Shown here piece after piece: positions 1 through 8,788 of a DNA stretch of 64,000 nucleotides. The notes below the pieces were generated by a model, which was not told the origin of the DNA, ran no database searches, and saw nothing but the letters and a program-made list of their open reading frames with translations. Position 1 is the first letter of the stretch; every line of letters starts with the position of its first letter. The stretch is from Chromatiales bacterium (lineage in GTDB: Bacteria; Pseudomonadota; Gammaproteobacteria; UBA6429): the NCBI GenBank assembly GCA_027076405.1, contig JALTJN010000526.1, forward strand, positions 29,300 through 93,299, read 5' to 3'. A program made the translations under genes and the position numbers.

Positions 1-316
1 ACGCTTAACACATGAACCCACAGGGATCGTGGTACAGTGCCAAAGCGGTCGCTCGCAACATCAAAATAAAGATAATGCGATGAAGCAACTTAAATCCAAA
101 CTTTATGAGTTTGAATTACAAAAGCAAAATGCAGAAAAACAGGTGCTGGAAGAGAGTAAAACCGATATTGGCTGGGGCAGCCAAATCCGTTCTTATGTAT
201 TAGATCAGTCCAGAATAAAAGATTTGCGCACCAATGTTGAAACCAGTAATACTCAGGCTGTGCTTGATGGTGGATTAAATATGTTTATCGAAGCTAGCCT
301 GAAAAGCGGCTTATAA
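1..316 (+). CDS. prfB: Peptide chain release factor 2, C-terminal part (5' truncated by window edge)
   Basis: RF2 reads UGA and UAA stop codons and triggers hydrolysis of the finished peptide on the ribosome. Only the last roughly 104 residues are in the window; the frame is open to the left edge, so the GTG at 29 is an internal valine and not a start. The visible segment has the RF2 C-terminal signature [20 protein letters not shown] followed by SDIGWG-like and [11 protein letters not shown] segments and the RF2 ending [10 protein letters not shown]. The GGQ loop and any programmed frameshift site lie outside the window. lysS follows 104 bp downstream on the same strand, the usual prfB-lysS pairing in gammaproteobacteria. 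Confidence 0.95.
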   Translation, partial: RLTHEPTGIVVQCQSGRSQHQNKDNAMKQLKSKLYEFELQKQNAEKQVLEESKTDIGWGSQIRSYVLDQSRIKDLRTNVETSNTQAVLDGGLNMFIEASLKSGL

Positions 317-420
317 AATATTCGTCACTAAGGGCAGCAAGTACAAAAAGAAATTTAAGTTACTACTCTTTGTGTATTTGGTGTTCTTTGTGGCTAAACA
401 TTTATTAATAGAGAAAGATA

Positions 421-1938
421 ATGTCAGATAATAATGAACAACAACCCGTAGACGAAAACAAACTCATCGCTGAACGCCGTCAGAAATTGGCCGGTATCCG
501 TGAAGCTGATGGTGCAACATTCCCGAATGATTTTCGTCGTAATGTGATGGCAGGGGAATTACAGGCAGAATATGGTGATAAAGAAAAAGATGAAATTGCT
601 GCTTTAAATATTAGGGTTAGTGTTGCCGGCCGTATGATGTTGAAACGTGTTATGGGTAAAGCAAGTTTTGCCACGGTTCAGGATATGTCCGGCCGGATTC
701 AGTTTTATGTTGCGCGTGATGACTTGCCGGAAGGTGTTTATAACGAGCAATTTAAAAAATGGGATATTGGAGACATCATCGGTGGTGAAGGTGTCTTAAT
801 GAAAACAAATAAAGGTGAATTGTCGGTTAAGTTAGACAGTATTCGTTTATTGACTAAATCATTACGTCCATTACCTGAAAAATTTAAAGGTGTTACTGAT
901 CAGGAAACCCGCTATCGTCAACGTTATCTTGATTTAATTATGAATGAAGAGTCGCGTAATACTTTTGTTATGCGTTCAAAAATTGTTGCTCATATTCGTG
1001 AGTTCTTAACGAAAAAAGATTTTCTGGAAGTTGAAACACCAATGATGCAGGTGATTCCGGGGGGGGCAACTGCGCGTCCATTTACTACTTATCATAATGC
1101 ACTCGATATGGATTTGTTTTTACGGATTGCGCCTGAGTTATATTTAAAACGCTTAGTCGTGGGTGGTTTTGAACGTGTGTTTGAGATTAACCGTAACTTC
1201 CGTAATGAAGGCTTGTCAACACGACATAATCCTGAATTTACCATGATTGAATTTTATGAAGCCTATGCTGATTACAAAGATCTTATGGATATAACAGAAG
1301 AAATGCTGCGTTCAATTGCCGAGAATGTTGTTGGTAAAACTAAAATTGATTACCAAGGTGATGTTTATGACTTTGGTAAACCTTTTGATCGAATGACGAT
1401 TAAAGAATCTATTCTTCACTTTAACGATGATGTTACAGAGGAAGAACTGGATGATGAGGTTCAGGCCAGAGCTATTGCCACTCGCCTTGGTATTCCACTT
1501 AAAGACGGTTATGGCTTGGGAAAAGTTCAAATTGAAATATTTGAGAAAACTGTTGAGCATCGTTTAATGAATCCTACCTTTATTACCGCTTATCCAACCG
1601 AAGTTTCGCCTCTTGCTCGTCGCAATGATGATGATCCTTTTGTGACAGATCGTTTTGAATTTTTTGTCGGTGGACGTGAAATTGCCAATGGCTTCTCCGA
1701 GCTTAATGATGCAGAAGATCAGGCTGAACGCTTTAAAGCACAGGTAGAGGAAAAAGAAGCCGGTGATGATGAAGCCATGTTCTTTGATGAAGATTACATC
1801 ACTGCACTTGAGCATGGTATGCCACCTACTGCGGGTGAAGGTATCGGTATCGACCGGTTAGTTATGTTATTTACCGATTCACCGTCAATCCGCGACGTCC
1901 TCCTTTTCCCACATATGCGCCCAGAAACACAATCGTAG
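421..1938 (+). CDS. lysS: Lysyl-tRNA synthetase, class II
   Basis: Charges tRNA-Lys with lysine using ATP. The 505-residue length equals that of the E. coli enzyme. An N-terminal OB-fold anticodon-binding domain spans about residues 60-150. Class II motif 2 is [14 protein letters not shown] (about 261-274) and motif 3 is [11 protein letters not shown] (about 476-486). The start ATG at 421 follows a purine-rich stretch (agagaaagata). The C-terminus is odd: after the family ending MRP come ETQS and a stop, and these last codons and the TAG lie inside the first unit of the downstream hairpin array, so the array appears to supply the natural stop. An eight-G run (1059-1066) falls in the PGGA codons of the active-site region. 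Confidence 0.97.
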   Translation: MSDNNEQQPVDENKLIAERRQKLAGIREADGATFPNDFRRNVMAGELQAEYGDKEKDEIAALNIRVSVAGRMMLKRVMGKASFATVQDMSGRIQFYVARDDLPEGVYNEQFKKWDIGDIIGGEGVLMKTNKGELSVKLDSIRLLTKSLRPLPEKFKGVTDQETRYRQRYLDLIMNEESRNTFVMRSKIVAHIREFLTKKDFLEVETPMMQVIPGGATARPFTTYHNALDMDLFLRIAPELYLKRLVVGGFERVFEINRNFRNEGLSTRHNPEFTMIEFYEAYADYKDLMDITEEMLRSIAENVVGKTKIDYQGDVYDFGKPFDRMTIKESILHFNDDVTEEELDDEVQARAIATRLGIPLKDGYGLGKVQIEIFEKTVEHRLMNPTFITAYPTEVSPLARRNDDDPFVTDRFEFFVGGREIANGFSELNDAEDQAERFKAQVEEKEAGDDEAMFFDEDYITALEHGMPPTAGEGIGIDRLVMLFTDSPSIRDVLLFPHMRPETQS

Positions 1939-2210
1939 ATTGTGGTTAGGGGTGTACTAGACGAAACACCTTTATAAAAGGTGGTTCTTAAGTGAGCCCA
2001 GAAGCTTAATCGAAGATTAAGATTAGGGGAGTACTCGGCAAAGCTCGAAGAGCTTTATAAGTGAGCCCAGAAACACAATCGTAGATTGTGGTTAGGGGTG
2101 TACTAGACAAACCGCACAGCGGTTTATAAGTGAGGCCAGAAGCTTAATCGAAGATTAGGCTTAGGGTCATACTAGATGAACCATCTTTATTAAAGATGTA
2201 TCTTAAGTAC
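1919..2210. repeat. Tandem array of four hairpin-bearing repeat units
   Basis: Four head-to-tail units lie at 1919-1995 (77 nt), 1996-2064 (69), 2065-2133 (69) and 2134-2210 (77). Each starts with GCCCAGAA or GGCCAGAA, then has a hairpin, a conserved TTAGGG...TACT block, a second hairpin, and ends in AAGTGA or AAGTAC. All eight hairpins have a 7-bp stem and 3-nt loop: first hairpins at 1928-1944, 2005-2021, 2074-2090, 2143-2159; second hairpins at 1967-1983, 2040-2056, 2109-2125, 2182-2198. The second stems differ in sequence (CACCTTT, AAAGCTC, AAACCGC, CATCTTT) but stay fully paired. Units 1 and 3 share their first 44 bases exactly. The array fills most of the lysS-kinase gap. I do not recognise the family; it may be a mobile palindromic repeat or a structured RNA. 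Confidence 0.85.
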
Positions 2211-2258
2211 TTCATTAGTAGCTAGTAAACTCATTATATACACATTTTTTTAATATAT

Positions 2259-2272
2259 TAGGGAGTTCCCTA
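2259..2272. promoter_or_regulatory. Palindrome upstream of the histidine kinase gene, possible operator
   Basis: TAGGGAGTTCCCTA has two perfect 6-nt arms (TAGGGA and TCCCTA) around a 2-nt centre. It sits 41 bp upstream of the proposed kinase start in an AT-rich intergenic stretch. Short dyads of this kind are common binding sites for NarL/LuxR-type response regulators, but no such regulator lies next to it, so the assignment as an operator is inference. Confidence 0.3.
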
Positions 2273-2313
2273 TAGTTAGTTTTTTATGAATTTGTGTCAT
2301 TATTCATAGTTAT

Positions 2314-4074
2314 ATGACTATGGACTCTCATCAAAATACTTCTGTTTTTAGAATGGAATGCTATAAATATCGCTTTCCGTATCTTTTCTTGACGCTATTT
2401 TTAATATTTTTACTCGCGGTTAGCTTGGTTTTTGTGTCTGACTATCGACGATTTGAAAAAAAATTCACGGATGATATTGCAATATTACATAATCAATTTG
2501 AATTTTATATCAATCAAAACGAGGCTATCTTAGAAGGGTTATCTGCATTTATTGCCGGAGCAGGCGGAATTAACGAATATATGCTGAATCGTTATGCAGA
2601 AAAAATAAAGTCACGTTTCCCTCATGTTTATATGCTCGAAGTAGCTGAAGGTATTAAAAAAGATAATTTATCATCTTTTATTTTACAGCAGAGAAAAAAA
2701 GGCGACAAAAACTTTGATGTAAAATCGTTTGATTACTCAGAGAAAAGAAAATGGCAAAATTTACCATCATCTGATCAATATTTTCCGTTAACTTATCTTT
2801 ATCCCATCTCTAAAGCTTCTCAAAAAGTGCTTGGTCTGGATTTAAAGACATGTGATCTTTTAGGCGTAGCTCTTGAAAAAACTTTAAATGATGGCGGATA
2901 TCAGACCAGTTTGCCTTTTAATCTTATTGAGGGTGAGAAAGCCTTTATTATGCTTAAAAAGGTTGAGCCTTTAAGTGCTAAAGCAGAAAAAATTTATGTG
3001 ACTGTTATTGTTGTTACAGCTGATTCCTTTATTTTGAATACAAAAAAAATGGGTGAGTCTCTCGGGGTTTTGATTTATCACAGTGATAAATCAAAGGACG
3101 ATAGTGCCGGTTATTTTTTATTTAAAGATTTTAAAAAGAATCGTTTTTTGCCCGTATTTGTTTCTGAAATAAAACCTAAAGAAAGCAAATCAGGTTTTGG
3201 TTTGGAGATTAGTAAGCAGTTTCAATATAAGGATATAAGCTGGGGATTATTACTATCAATATTGTTTTTTACAATATTGATATATCGTTTTGTAAAAAAC
3301 TTGCTGTCAAAGAATAAGCAGGAACGAGATAAAATTCAGGAGATTTTACATCAAAAAAATAAAATGATGGCCATAAGCACTTTAACGGGTGGCATTGCTC
3401 ATGAATTTAACAATAATTTAAGTGTTGTGCGAGGTTTCTTAAATCTTCTTTCGGACAAATATGCTAATAATAAAGAATCATTAGAATGGATTAAGCATGT
3501 CGAAAAAGCTTCTGAAAAATGTATTGATCTTACTCACAAGTTGCTTGTTTTTTCTCGATACAAAGGGATTAGTGAGCGAGTTGGTGGCATAAATATTAAT
3601 GATGTTATTTTAAAAATACATGACCAAGTAGAAGAATGTGTAAAAGATTTAATTGATGTTAAATTTTCATTAGCAAAGCAGTTACCATTAGTGTTATTAA
3701 ATGAAGATGATTTTATAGAAATCATCATGAATCTTGTCGGCAATGCGAATGAAGCCATTCAAGCGCAAGGAACAATTGTTTTAAGTACAAAGGTATCCAG
3801 GCTTCCTGTTAAAGCAGAACTGGAAGCAGGAGATCTGTCTTCTGATGAGAACTACGTTCATTTATCAGTGTCTGATACAGGTCTTGGTATTGATGAAAAT
3901 ATTAAGCCACATATTTTCGATCCCTTCTTTACGACGAAGGATTTTGGTGATGGTTCAGGTATGGGGCTGGCAATTGTTTATGGTTTGGTTAAATTAAATA
4001 AAGGTTATATTGATTTTGAATCAAATATAAATAAGGGAACGGTTTTCAATTTATATTTTCCGCTCTTAAAATAA
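2314..4074 (+). CDS. Membrane sensor histidine kinase with CHASE-like periplasmic domain
   Basis: Predicted to autophosphorylate in response to a ligand sensed outside the cytoplasmic membrane. Residues about 21-42 form a membrane segment, about 60-220 a periplasmic domain with the CHASE-type stretch YFPLTYLYPISKASQKVLGLDL spread over 156-177, and about 309-327 a second membrane segment. A short linker leads to the HisKA helix with phospho-acceptor His363 (GGIAHEFNN). The ATPase domain has the N-box NLVGNANEA, DTGLGI and GDGSGMGLAIVYG. There is no receiver or Hpt domain and no response regulator beside it, so it is an orphan kinase here. The start is uncertain: no strong ribosome-binding site precedes 2314, and ATG at 2320 and 2353 are in frame. 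Confidence 0.85.
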   Translation: MTMDSHQNTSVFRMECYKYRFPYLFLTLFLIFLLAVSLVFVSDYRRFEKKFTDDIAILHNQFEFYINQNEAILEGLSAFIAGAGGINEYMLNRYAEKIKSRFPHVYMLEVAEGIKKDNLSSFILQQRKKGDKNFDVKSFDYSEKRKWQNLPSSDQYFPLTYLYPISKASQKVLGLDLKTCDLLGVALEKTLNDGGYQTSLPFNLIEGEKAFIMLKKVEPLSAKAEKIYVTVIVVTADSFILNTKKMGESLGVLIYHSDKSKDDSAGYFLFKDFKKNRFLPVFVSEIKPKESKSGFGLEISKQFQYKDISWGLLLSILFFTILIYRFVKNLLSKNKQERDKIQEILHQKNKMMAISTLTGGIAHEFNNNLSVVRGFLNLLSDKYANNKESLEWIKHVEKASEKCIDLTHKLLVFSRYKGISERVGGININDVILKIHDQVEECVKDLIDVKFSLAKQLPLVLLNEDDFIEIIMNLVGNANEAIQAQGTIVLSTKVSRLPVKAELEAGDLSSDENYVHLSVSDTGLGIDENIKPHIFDPFFTTKDFGDGSGMGLAIVYGLVKLNKGYIDFESNINKGTVFNLYFPLLK

Positions 4075-4120
4075 AAAAAAGCACTCTTTAAGAATACTTT
4101 TGACAGAAGTAAATTACAGG

Positions 4121-4963
4121 TTAAGTAAGAGCCGCTCTTGCTGCTTCAATATTTACATTTGTTTCATCCATATCAACGACACTAACATCAGACTGAAGCC
4201 CGAGTTTGTCAAATGCAGGAACCGTTGCCCAGTCTACATTTGTATGGCGATGGTTACTGTCAATTAGACTTTGCAGGTTAGCAACGATAACGACATCAAC
4301 ATAATCTGGTCCATTTTCAGAATTTCGAGTTAAGTCCTCATGATCTTCAGCCACGCTGATAAGTTCATCCGGAAAATTCCATTTGCGTAAAATCTCGGCA
4401 CCAATAGTGGTATGTACAGTATCAATGATCCGATCAAGGGTCGCTTCATCATCAATTAAATCGGGGTAATCTTCTGCACGGCTTAAAATGGGAAGGGTGC
4501 CAATGTCGTGAACGAGCCCTGCTAACATGGCTTGATCGGGTTGAAGTTTGGTAAATTGACTGGCTAGAGCATGTGATATGGCAGCAACTTCGGTTGAATG
4601 TTCCCATATTTTACGTAAGCGTTTATCGGTTACATCAGATGTGGCCTGAAACATTTGTTCCATCACCATGCTGGTAACAAGATTACGGATCATATTACTG
4701 CCCATACGTGTAACAGCAGCTTCAACTGTTTCGATAGGGTTCGCAGCGCGAAGTAATGGGCTATTTGATACCTGAATCATACGAGCTGAAAGTGCTGCAT
4801 CACTGGTAATAATCTTTGCAACATCAATTAAAGAAGAATTTTCATCCTCCAGTGTATCTCGAACTTTAAGGGCAACTTCAGGAAGTGTGGGAAGAACAAG
4901 TTTATCATTCTCCAAATCCTCTAATAATTTATCGAGGAATTTTTCTTCAGCAGCGGCATCCAT
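4121..4963 (-). CDS. HDOD domain protein
   Basis: A 280-residue cytoplasmic protein that is almost entirely one HDOD domain, a degenerate HD-type fold used in bacterial signalling. The N-terminal part has the family pattern LPTLPEVALKV and DAALSARMIQVSNSP; the centre has GLVHDIGTLPIL (about residue 145) and a C-terminal AEDHEDL segment. There is no attached EAL, GGDEF or kinase domain. It converges with the histidine kinase gene (46 bp apart) and stands 65 bp from ygfZ on the same strand. HDOD proteins have been linked to chemotaxis, motility and phosphorylation signalling, but nothing here identifies the partner. Confidence 0.85.
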   Translation of the reverse strand: MDAAAEEKFLDKLLEDLENDKLVLPTLPEVALKVRDTLEDENSSLIDVAKIITSDAALSARMIQVSNSPLLRAANPIETVEAAVTRMGSNMIRNLVTSMVMEQMFQATSDVTDKRLRKIWEHSTEVAAISHALASQFTKLQPDQAMLAGLVHDIGTLPILSRAEDYPDLIDDEATLDRIIDTVHTTIGAEILRKWNFPDELISVAEDHEDLTRNSENGPDYVDVVIVANLQSLIDSNHRHTNVDWATVPAFDKLGLQSDVSVVDMDETNVNIEAARAALT

Positions 4964-5028
4964 TTTATTATCCTTATCTATTGTTATAGAATTATTATCG
5001 GCATTATTCTGAAAACTTTAAATTTTAT

Positions 5029-6081
5029 TTATTCTTTTTCTTCTTTTTCCAGCTTATATGGCAGATCTGCCAGCTGTATTACCGGCCCTGTATTATCACC
5101 AATATGTAAGGTCTCATTTTCCGCTTTTTCAATTTGCAATACGGCTAAAAATTCAATTTGTTTATCTTTTGACCAGCTTGCCGAGACAATTTGTCCTGCT
5201 TTTTGTTCTTTTTCATCACCAGTCATAATTGCCTGACCAGGCATAGGCAACTCATCACTATTAACATAACCGATATAAAGTCGGCGTTTAAGCTTTCCCA
5301 GATAATGCATGCGGGCGACAACTTCCTGACCGGGGTAGCAGCCTTTGGTAAAACTAAGGCTGTTGATGGCTTGCAGATTAACCATTTGCGGGACAAAAGC
5401 TTCTACTGTTTCAGTAACAACTTCTGGAATAGCGGCACGTATTGTTAGTAAATTCCAGCTATTTTGACCGATGGCCGCTGCATCATTTTGTAACTTTTGC
5501 CATAATTCTATAATGTTGTCAGTAGAACCATGAGCTTCATAGCGAGGCAGTTTTCCAGCTAATTTGATAAGAGTGATTCCGTTTTCGGTGTTTGCTTCAT
5601 CCGTGTGTTCTGGTAGCTTTTTGAATATTGCAGTAAGATGTTTTGTTGCATTTAATCCTGCAATACCTATACGGGATAAATCATCGCTGCGATCTGTTAA
5701 ATTAACTTTACTACGCATAACAAACATACGAAGTCGTTTTAATGTTGCTTCACAAATATCTGAGCGCAATCGTAAAAAATAACTATTTTCAATTTTAAAT
5801 ATTCTAAAGTTAGCCAGAATACGGCCTTTAGGGTTACAGTAGGCACTAAGTTGACCTAAATGTTCAGTGACAAGTTTAATATCATTGGTAAGCTGACCCT
5901 GTAAAAAATCGACAACATCATCACCACTCGCTTCGATTAATGAGTAATGACTGAGATCAGCAAGCACCATATTATCAAAAGCAGATTGTTCTTCATCTGT
6001 CGAGAGTGTAAATTTTTCGACAGTGTTGTTCTCTATTGTTGCGTTATTGCTTAAGAGAAATTTTTCCCATTGAGTATTCAT
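5029..6081 (-). CDS. ygfZ: Folate-dependent tRNA-modifying / Fe-S cluster protein YgfZ (GcvT-like)
   Basis: YgfZ is a GcvT-fold, tetrahydrofolate-binding protein that supports Fe-S enzymes such as MiaB and tRNA methylthiolation. The 350-residue protein carries the family signature KGCYPGQEVVARMHY (about residues 241-255) with its invariant cysteine, and an N-terminal segment LLEASGDDVVDFLQGQLTND-like at about 52-72 typical of the folate-binding domain. It is transcribed away from the sdh operon. In E. coli ygfZ is close to sdhE (ygfY) and ygfX; here it is divergent from sdhCDAB-sdhE-ygfX, a rearranged version of that association. Confidence 0.93.
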   Translation of the reverse strand: MNTQWEKFLLSNNATIENNTVEKFTLSTDEEQSAFDNMVLADLSHYSLIEASGDDVVDFLQGQLTNDIKLVTEHLGQLSAYCNPKGRILANFRIFKIENSYFLRLRSDICEATLKRLRMFVMRSKVNLTDRSDDLSRIGIAGLNATKHLTAIFKKLPEHTDEANTENGITLIKLAGKLPRYEAHGSTDNIIELWQKLQNDAAAIGQNSWNLLTIRAAIPEVVTETVEAFVPQMVNLQAINSLSFTKGCYPGQEVVARMHYLGKLKRRLYIGYVNSDELPMPGQAIMTGDEKEQKAGQIVSASWSKDKQIEFLAVLQIEKAENETLHIGDNTGPVIQLADLPYKLEKEEKE

Positions 6082-6202
6082 ATTTAACCTGTGAAATTTA
6101 TTATTTGAAACTTATTGCTGTTTGCTGTATCAATAGAGTAATGCGTTTAATCTTGTTGAAAGATAAACCCACCTTAAGTGTGGGATGGATTATACCGTAC
6201 AG

Positions 6203-6232
6203 TTGCACATCTTAAAATGAACTATTTTTAAT
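6203..6232 (+). promoter_or_regulatory. Candidate sigma-70 promoter for the sdh operon
   Basis: TTGCAC (6203-6208) and TTTAAT (6227-6232) stand 18 bp apart, 42 bp before the sdhC start. A GC-rich inverted repeat CCCAC/GTGGG at 6168-6184 lies just upstream in the ygfZ-sdhC divergent region. Both boxes are imperfect, so this is a weak prediction from consensus matching. Confidence 0.3.
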
Positions 6233-6274
6233 ATTATAGAACTAATCTTGTAAATCAATAACCTCAGGATTTGT

Positions 6275-6658
6275 ATGAAAACAAAAGATAGTAGGCCAAA
6301 GTATTTAAATTTGTTAAAAATTCGCTTACCTATTACGGGGGTTGCTTCAATTAACCATCGTTTAAGTGGTTTAATTTTATTTCTCTCAATTCCCGTTAGC
6401 TTATACCTGTTTCAACTTTCACTAAGTAGCCAAAGTGGCTTTGCAGATATGCTGGTCTGGCTTTCATCTCCGTTTATAAAGATGGCTTTAGTCTTGTTAA
6501 TATGGTCTTTCGTTCACCATCTGTTTGCCGGTTTTCGTTTTTTACTCATAGATCAAAATATCGGAATCTCTTTGTCACTTGCTCGTAAATCAGCGTGGTT
6601 TGTTGTTTTTGCTGCTGTTATTGTGACACTCGTTATTAGCGGGGTTTGGATACTATGA
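6275..6658 (+). CDS. sdhC: Succinate dehydrogenase cytochrome b556 subunit
   Basis: One of the two membrane anchors of complex II, helping to bind heme b and ubiquinone. The 127-residue protein has the SdhC N-terminal pattern RPKYLNL...ASINHRLSG (HRxSG at about 28-32) and three hydrophobic segments (about 31-51, 64-90, 105-126). Histidines in FVHHLFAG (about 82) are candidate heme ligands. The stop codon overlaps the sdhD start as ATGA, so translation is likely coupled. It is the first gene of the sdhCDAB-sdhE-ygfX operon. Confidence 0.95.
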   Translation: MKTKDSRPKYLNLLKIRLPITGVASINHRLSGLILFLSIPVSLYLFQLSLSSQSGFADMLVWLSSPFIKMALVLLIWSFVHHLFAGFRFLLIDQNIGISLSLARKSAWFVVFAAVIVTLVISGVWIL

Positions 6659-6996
6659 GTTTGCAAGCACAAGGCATGCGGGCCTGGTTACTACAACGAC
6701 TCACAGCAGTTTACATCGCCGTATATTCCTTATCTTTAATTATTTGGCTAGTGATAAAATATCCAGTTAATTATGAAACATGGTATAGCTTTTTTTCCCA
6801 TCCCGTTATTTTAATTAGCACGATCATTTTTTATCTTTGTCTTTTTGTGCATGCATGGGTTGGTGTACGCGATATTCTGGTTGATTATGTCAAGCCAAGC
6901 AGTGTCCGCTTTGTTTTTTTAACCGCTCTGGCATTATTTCTTACAGTGATGACAATCTGGTTATTACTAATTGTGATTAGTCTGGTAAAAGTATGA
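6655..6996 (+). CDS. sdhD: Succinate dehydrogenase membrane anchor subunit
   Basis: Second membrane anchor of complex II. I choose ATG at 6655, which overlaps the sdhC stop; an in-frame TTG at 6646 would add three residues. The 113-residue protein begins [20 protein letters not shown], as SdhD proteins do, and has three membrane segments (about 17-37, 50-72, 86-108). The second segment ends in [17 protein letters not shown], the region of the family's heme-ligand histidine and quinone-site residues. It overlaps sdhA by four bases. Confidence 0.93.
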   Translation: MSLQAQGMRAWLLQRLTAVYIAVYSLSLIIWLVIKYPVNYETWYSFFSHPVILISTIIFYLCLFVHAWVGVRDILVDYVKPSSVRFVFLTALALFLTVMTIWLLLIVISLVKV

Positions 6997-8777
6997 ATAT
7001 TGAAAATTTAGAACGACGTAAGTTTGATACACTTGTGATTGGAGCCGGTGGTGGAGGGCTGCGCTCGGCATTACAACTTGCTGAAGCAGATGCTCATGTC
7101 GCTGTAGTTTCTAAAGTATTTCCTACACGTTCTCATACTGTTGCTGCACAAGGCGGAATGAATGCTGCTTTGGCTAATGTGTTACCTGATAACTGGCATT
7201 GGCATATGTATGACACAATTAAGGGGAGCGACTACCTCGGTGATCAAGATGCAATTGAGTATATGTGTCGCGCAGCATCACATCTGGTATATGAACTGGA
7301 ACATCAGGGTGTTCCCTTTAGTCGAATGGATAGCGGAAAAATCTATCAGCGTCCTTTTGGTGGACAAAGTCAGAATTTTGGTGGAGAACAGGCTGCACGT
7401 ACCTGTGCTGCGGCTGATCGAACCGGTCATGCTATTTTGCATACGCTTTATCAGCAAAATATTCGGGCTAAAACACATTTCTTTGATGAATATTTTGCGA
7501 TTGATTTAATTAAAGATAAAGATGGTTTTATTCTGGGTGCTTTAGTTTTAGAAATTGAAACCGGTGAACCCTTATTAATAGAATCGAAAACTACTTTGCT
7601 GGCAACAGGCGGGGCGGGGCAACTTTTCCGTACCAATACCAATGCACATATAAATACAGGTGACGGTTTAGCGATGGCGTTACGTGCCGGGTTGCCTTTA
7701 CAAGATATGGAATTTTTCCAGTTTCACCCAACCGGTATTGCCGGTAAGGGGATGCTGATAACAGAAGGCGCGCGTGGTGAAGGTGGCTATCTGGTAAATA
7801 AAGATGGTGAACGCTTTATGGAGCGTTATGCGCCACATGCAAAAGATTTGGCAAGCCGCGATGTGGTGAGCCGTGCGATTGCCATCGAGGTACGCGAAGG
7901 TCGGGGTTGCGGGCCTAATGCTGACCATGTCATGTTGAAACTGGATCATTTAGGTAGAGATGTGCTTTATAAACGCTTACCCGGAATTTGCGATATGTCA
8001 AAAACCTTTATGCATATCGATCCTGCTGAAGAACCTATTCCTGTTTTTCCAACCGCACATTACACCATGGGTGGTATTCCAACGAATCGTTATGGTCAGG
8101 TGGTTGTTCCGGTTGATCAAGGTGAAGAATCTATACCCGGCTTATATGCTGTTGGAGAATGCGCTTGTGTCTCGGTTCATGGTGCGAATCGACTGGGCGG
8201 TAATTCATTGCTTGATATTGTGGTGTTTGGTCGTGCCGCAGGAAATGATATTAAAAAATATTTGAAAGAAAACCGTCATCATCGACACATTGATGAAGAG
8301 AGTGTTGCTGATGCATTAGCACATTTAAAACGATGGACAAATCCGGAAAATGCACAGGGAGATAGTAGTGAGTCTGTTGCTGACTTACGTGCCGAGCTAC
8401 AAAAAACGATGGAAGATTACTGTAGTGTATTTAGAACTGAAGACATACTGCAACAAGGACTCGACAAAGTACTCGAACTTGAACAGAGAATGAAAAATGT
8501 CAGCATACAAGATCACAGTAAAGTTTTTAATACTGCTCGCATAGAAGCGATGGAGCTTGAAAATCTGGTTGATCTTGCGGTTGCTACAGTAAAGTCAGCC
8601 ATTGAACGAAAAGAAAGTCGTGGAGCACATTCTCGTATTGACTATCCTGATAGAGATGATGTTAGTTGGTTAAAACATAGTCTATATTACAAAGAAGGTC
8701 ATCGAATGGATTATAAACCGGTAACGTTAAAACCGATATCGGTTGAAAGTTTCCCTCCTAAACCACGTGTTTATTAA
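6993..8777 (+). CDS. sdhA: Succinate dehydrogenase flavoprotein subunit
   Basis: Oxidises succinate to fumarate with covalently bound FAD, feeding electrons to SdhB and the quinone pool. The 594-residue length fits (E. coli 588). The Rossmann FAD site [17 protein letters not shown] is at about 16-32, and the FAD-attachment region [10 protein letters not shown] at about 46-55 contains the histidine that links to FAD in this family. Substrate-binding and catalytic segments include [14 protein letters not shown] and [15 protein letters not shown]. The C-terminus is full length. Attachment of FAD would be assisted by SdhE, encoded two genes downstream. Confidence 0.98.
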   Translation: MNIENLERRKFDTLVIGAGGGGLRSALQLAEADAHVAVVSKVFPTRSHTVAAQGGMNAALANVLPDNWHWHMYDTIKGSDYLGDQDAIEYMCRAASHLVYELEHQGVPFSRMDSGKIYQRPFGGQSQNFGGEQAARTCAAADRTGHAILHTLYQQNIRAKTHFFDEYFAIDLIKDKDGFILGALVLEIETGEPLLIESKTTLLATGGAGQLFRTNTNAHINTGDGLAMALRAGLPLQDMEFFQFHPTGIAGKGMLITEGARGEGGYLVNKDGERFMERYAPHAKDLASRDVVSRAIAIEVREGRGCGPNADHVMLKLDHLGRDVLYKRLPGICDMSKTFMHIDPAEEPIPVFPTAHYTMGGIPTNRYGQVVVPVDQGEESIPGLYAVGECACVSVHGANRLGGNSLLDIVVFGRAAGNDIKKYLKENRHHRHIDEESVADALAHLKRWTNPENAQGDSSESVADLRAELQKTMEDYCSVFRTEDILQQGLDKVLELEQRMKNVSIQDHSKVFNTARIEAMELENLVDLAVATVKSAIERKESRGAHSRIDYPDRDDVSWLKHSLYYKEGHRMDYKPVTLKPISVESFPPKPRVY

Positions 8778-8788
8778 TAAGGTGAATT

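Noticed and set aside
317..420. Possible repeat (ctttgtgt...ctttgtggct) between prfB and lysS
   Set aside because: Only loosely similar halves with no clear unit boundary, so not listed as a repeat.
1919..2210. CRISPR array or tandem tRNA genes, suggested by regular repeats of 69-77 nt
   Set aside because: No unique spacers of constant length separate the repeats; the variable part is itself a hairpin. The units lack a T-loop GTTCGA motif, an acceptor stem or an anticodon arm layout, so they are not tRNA.
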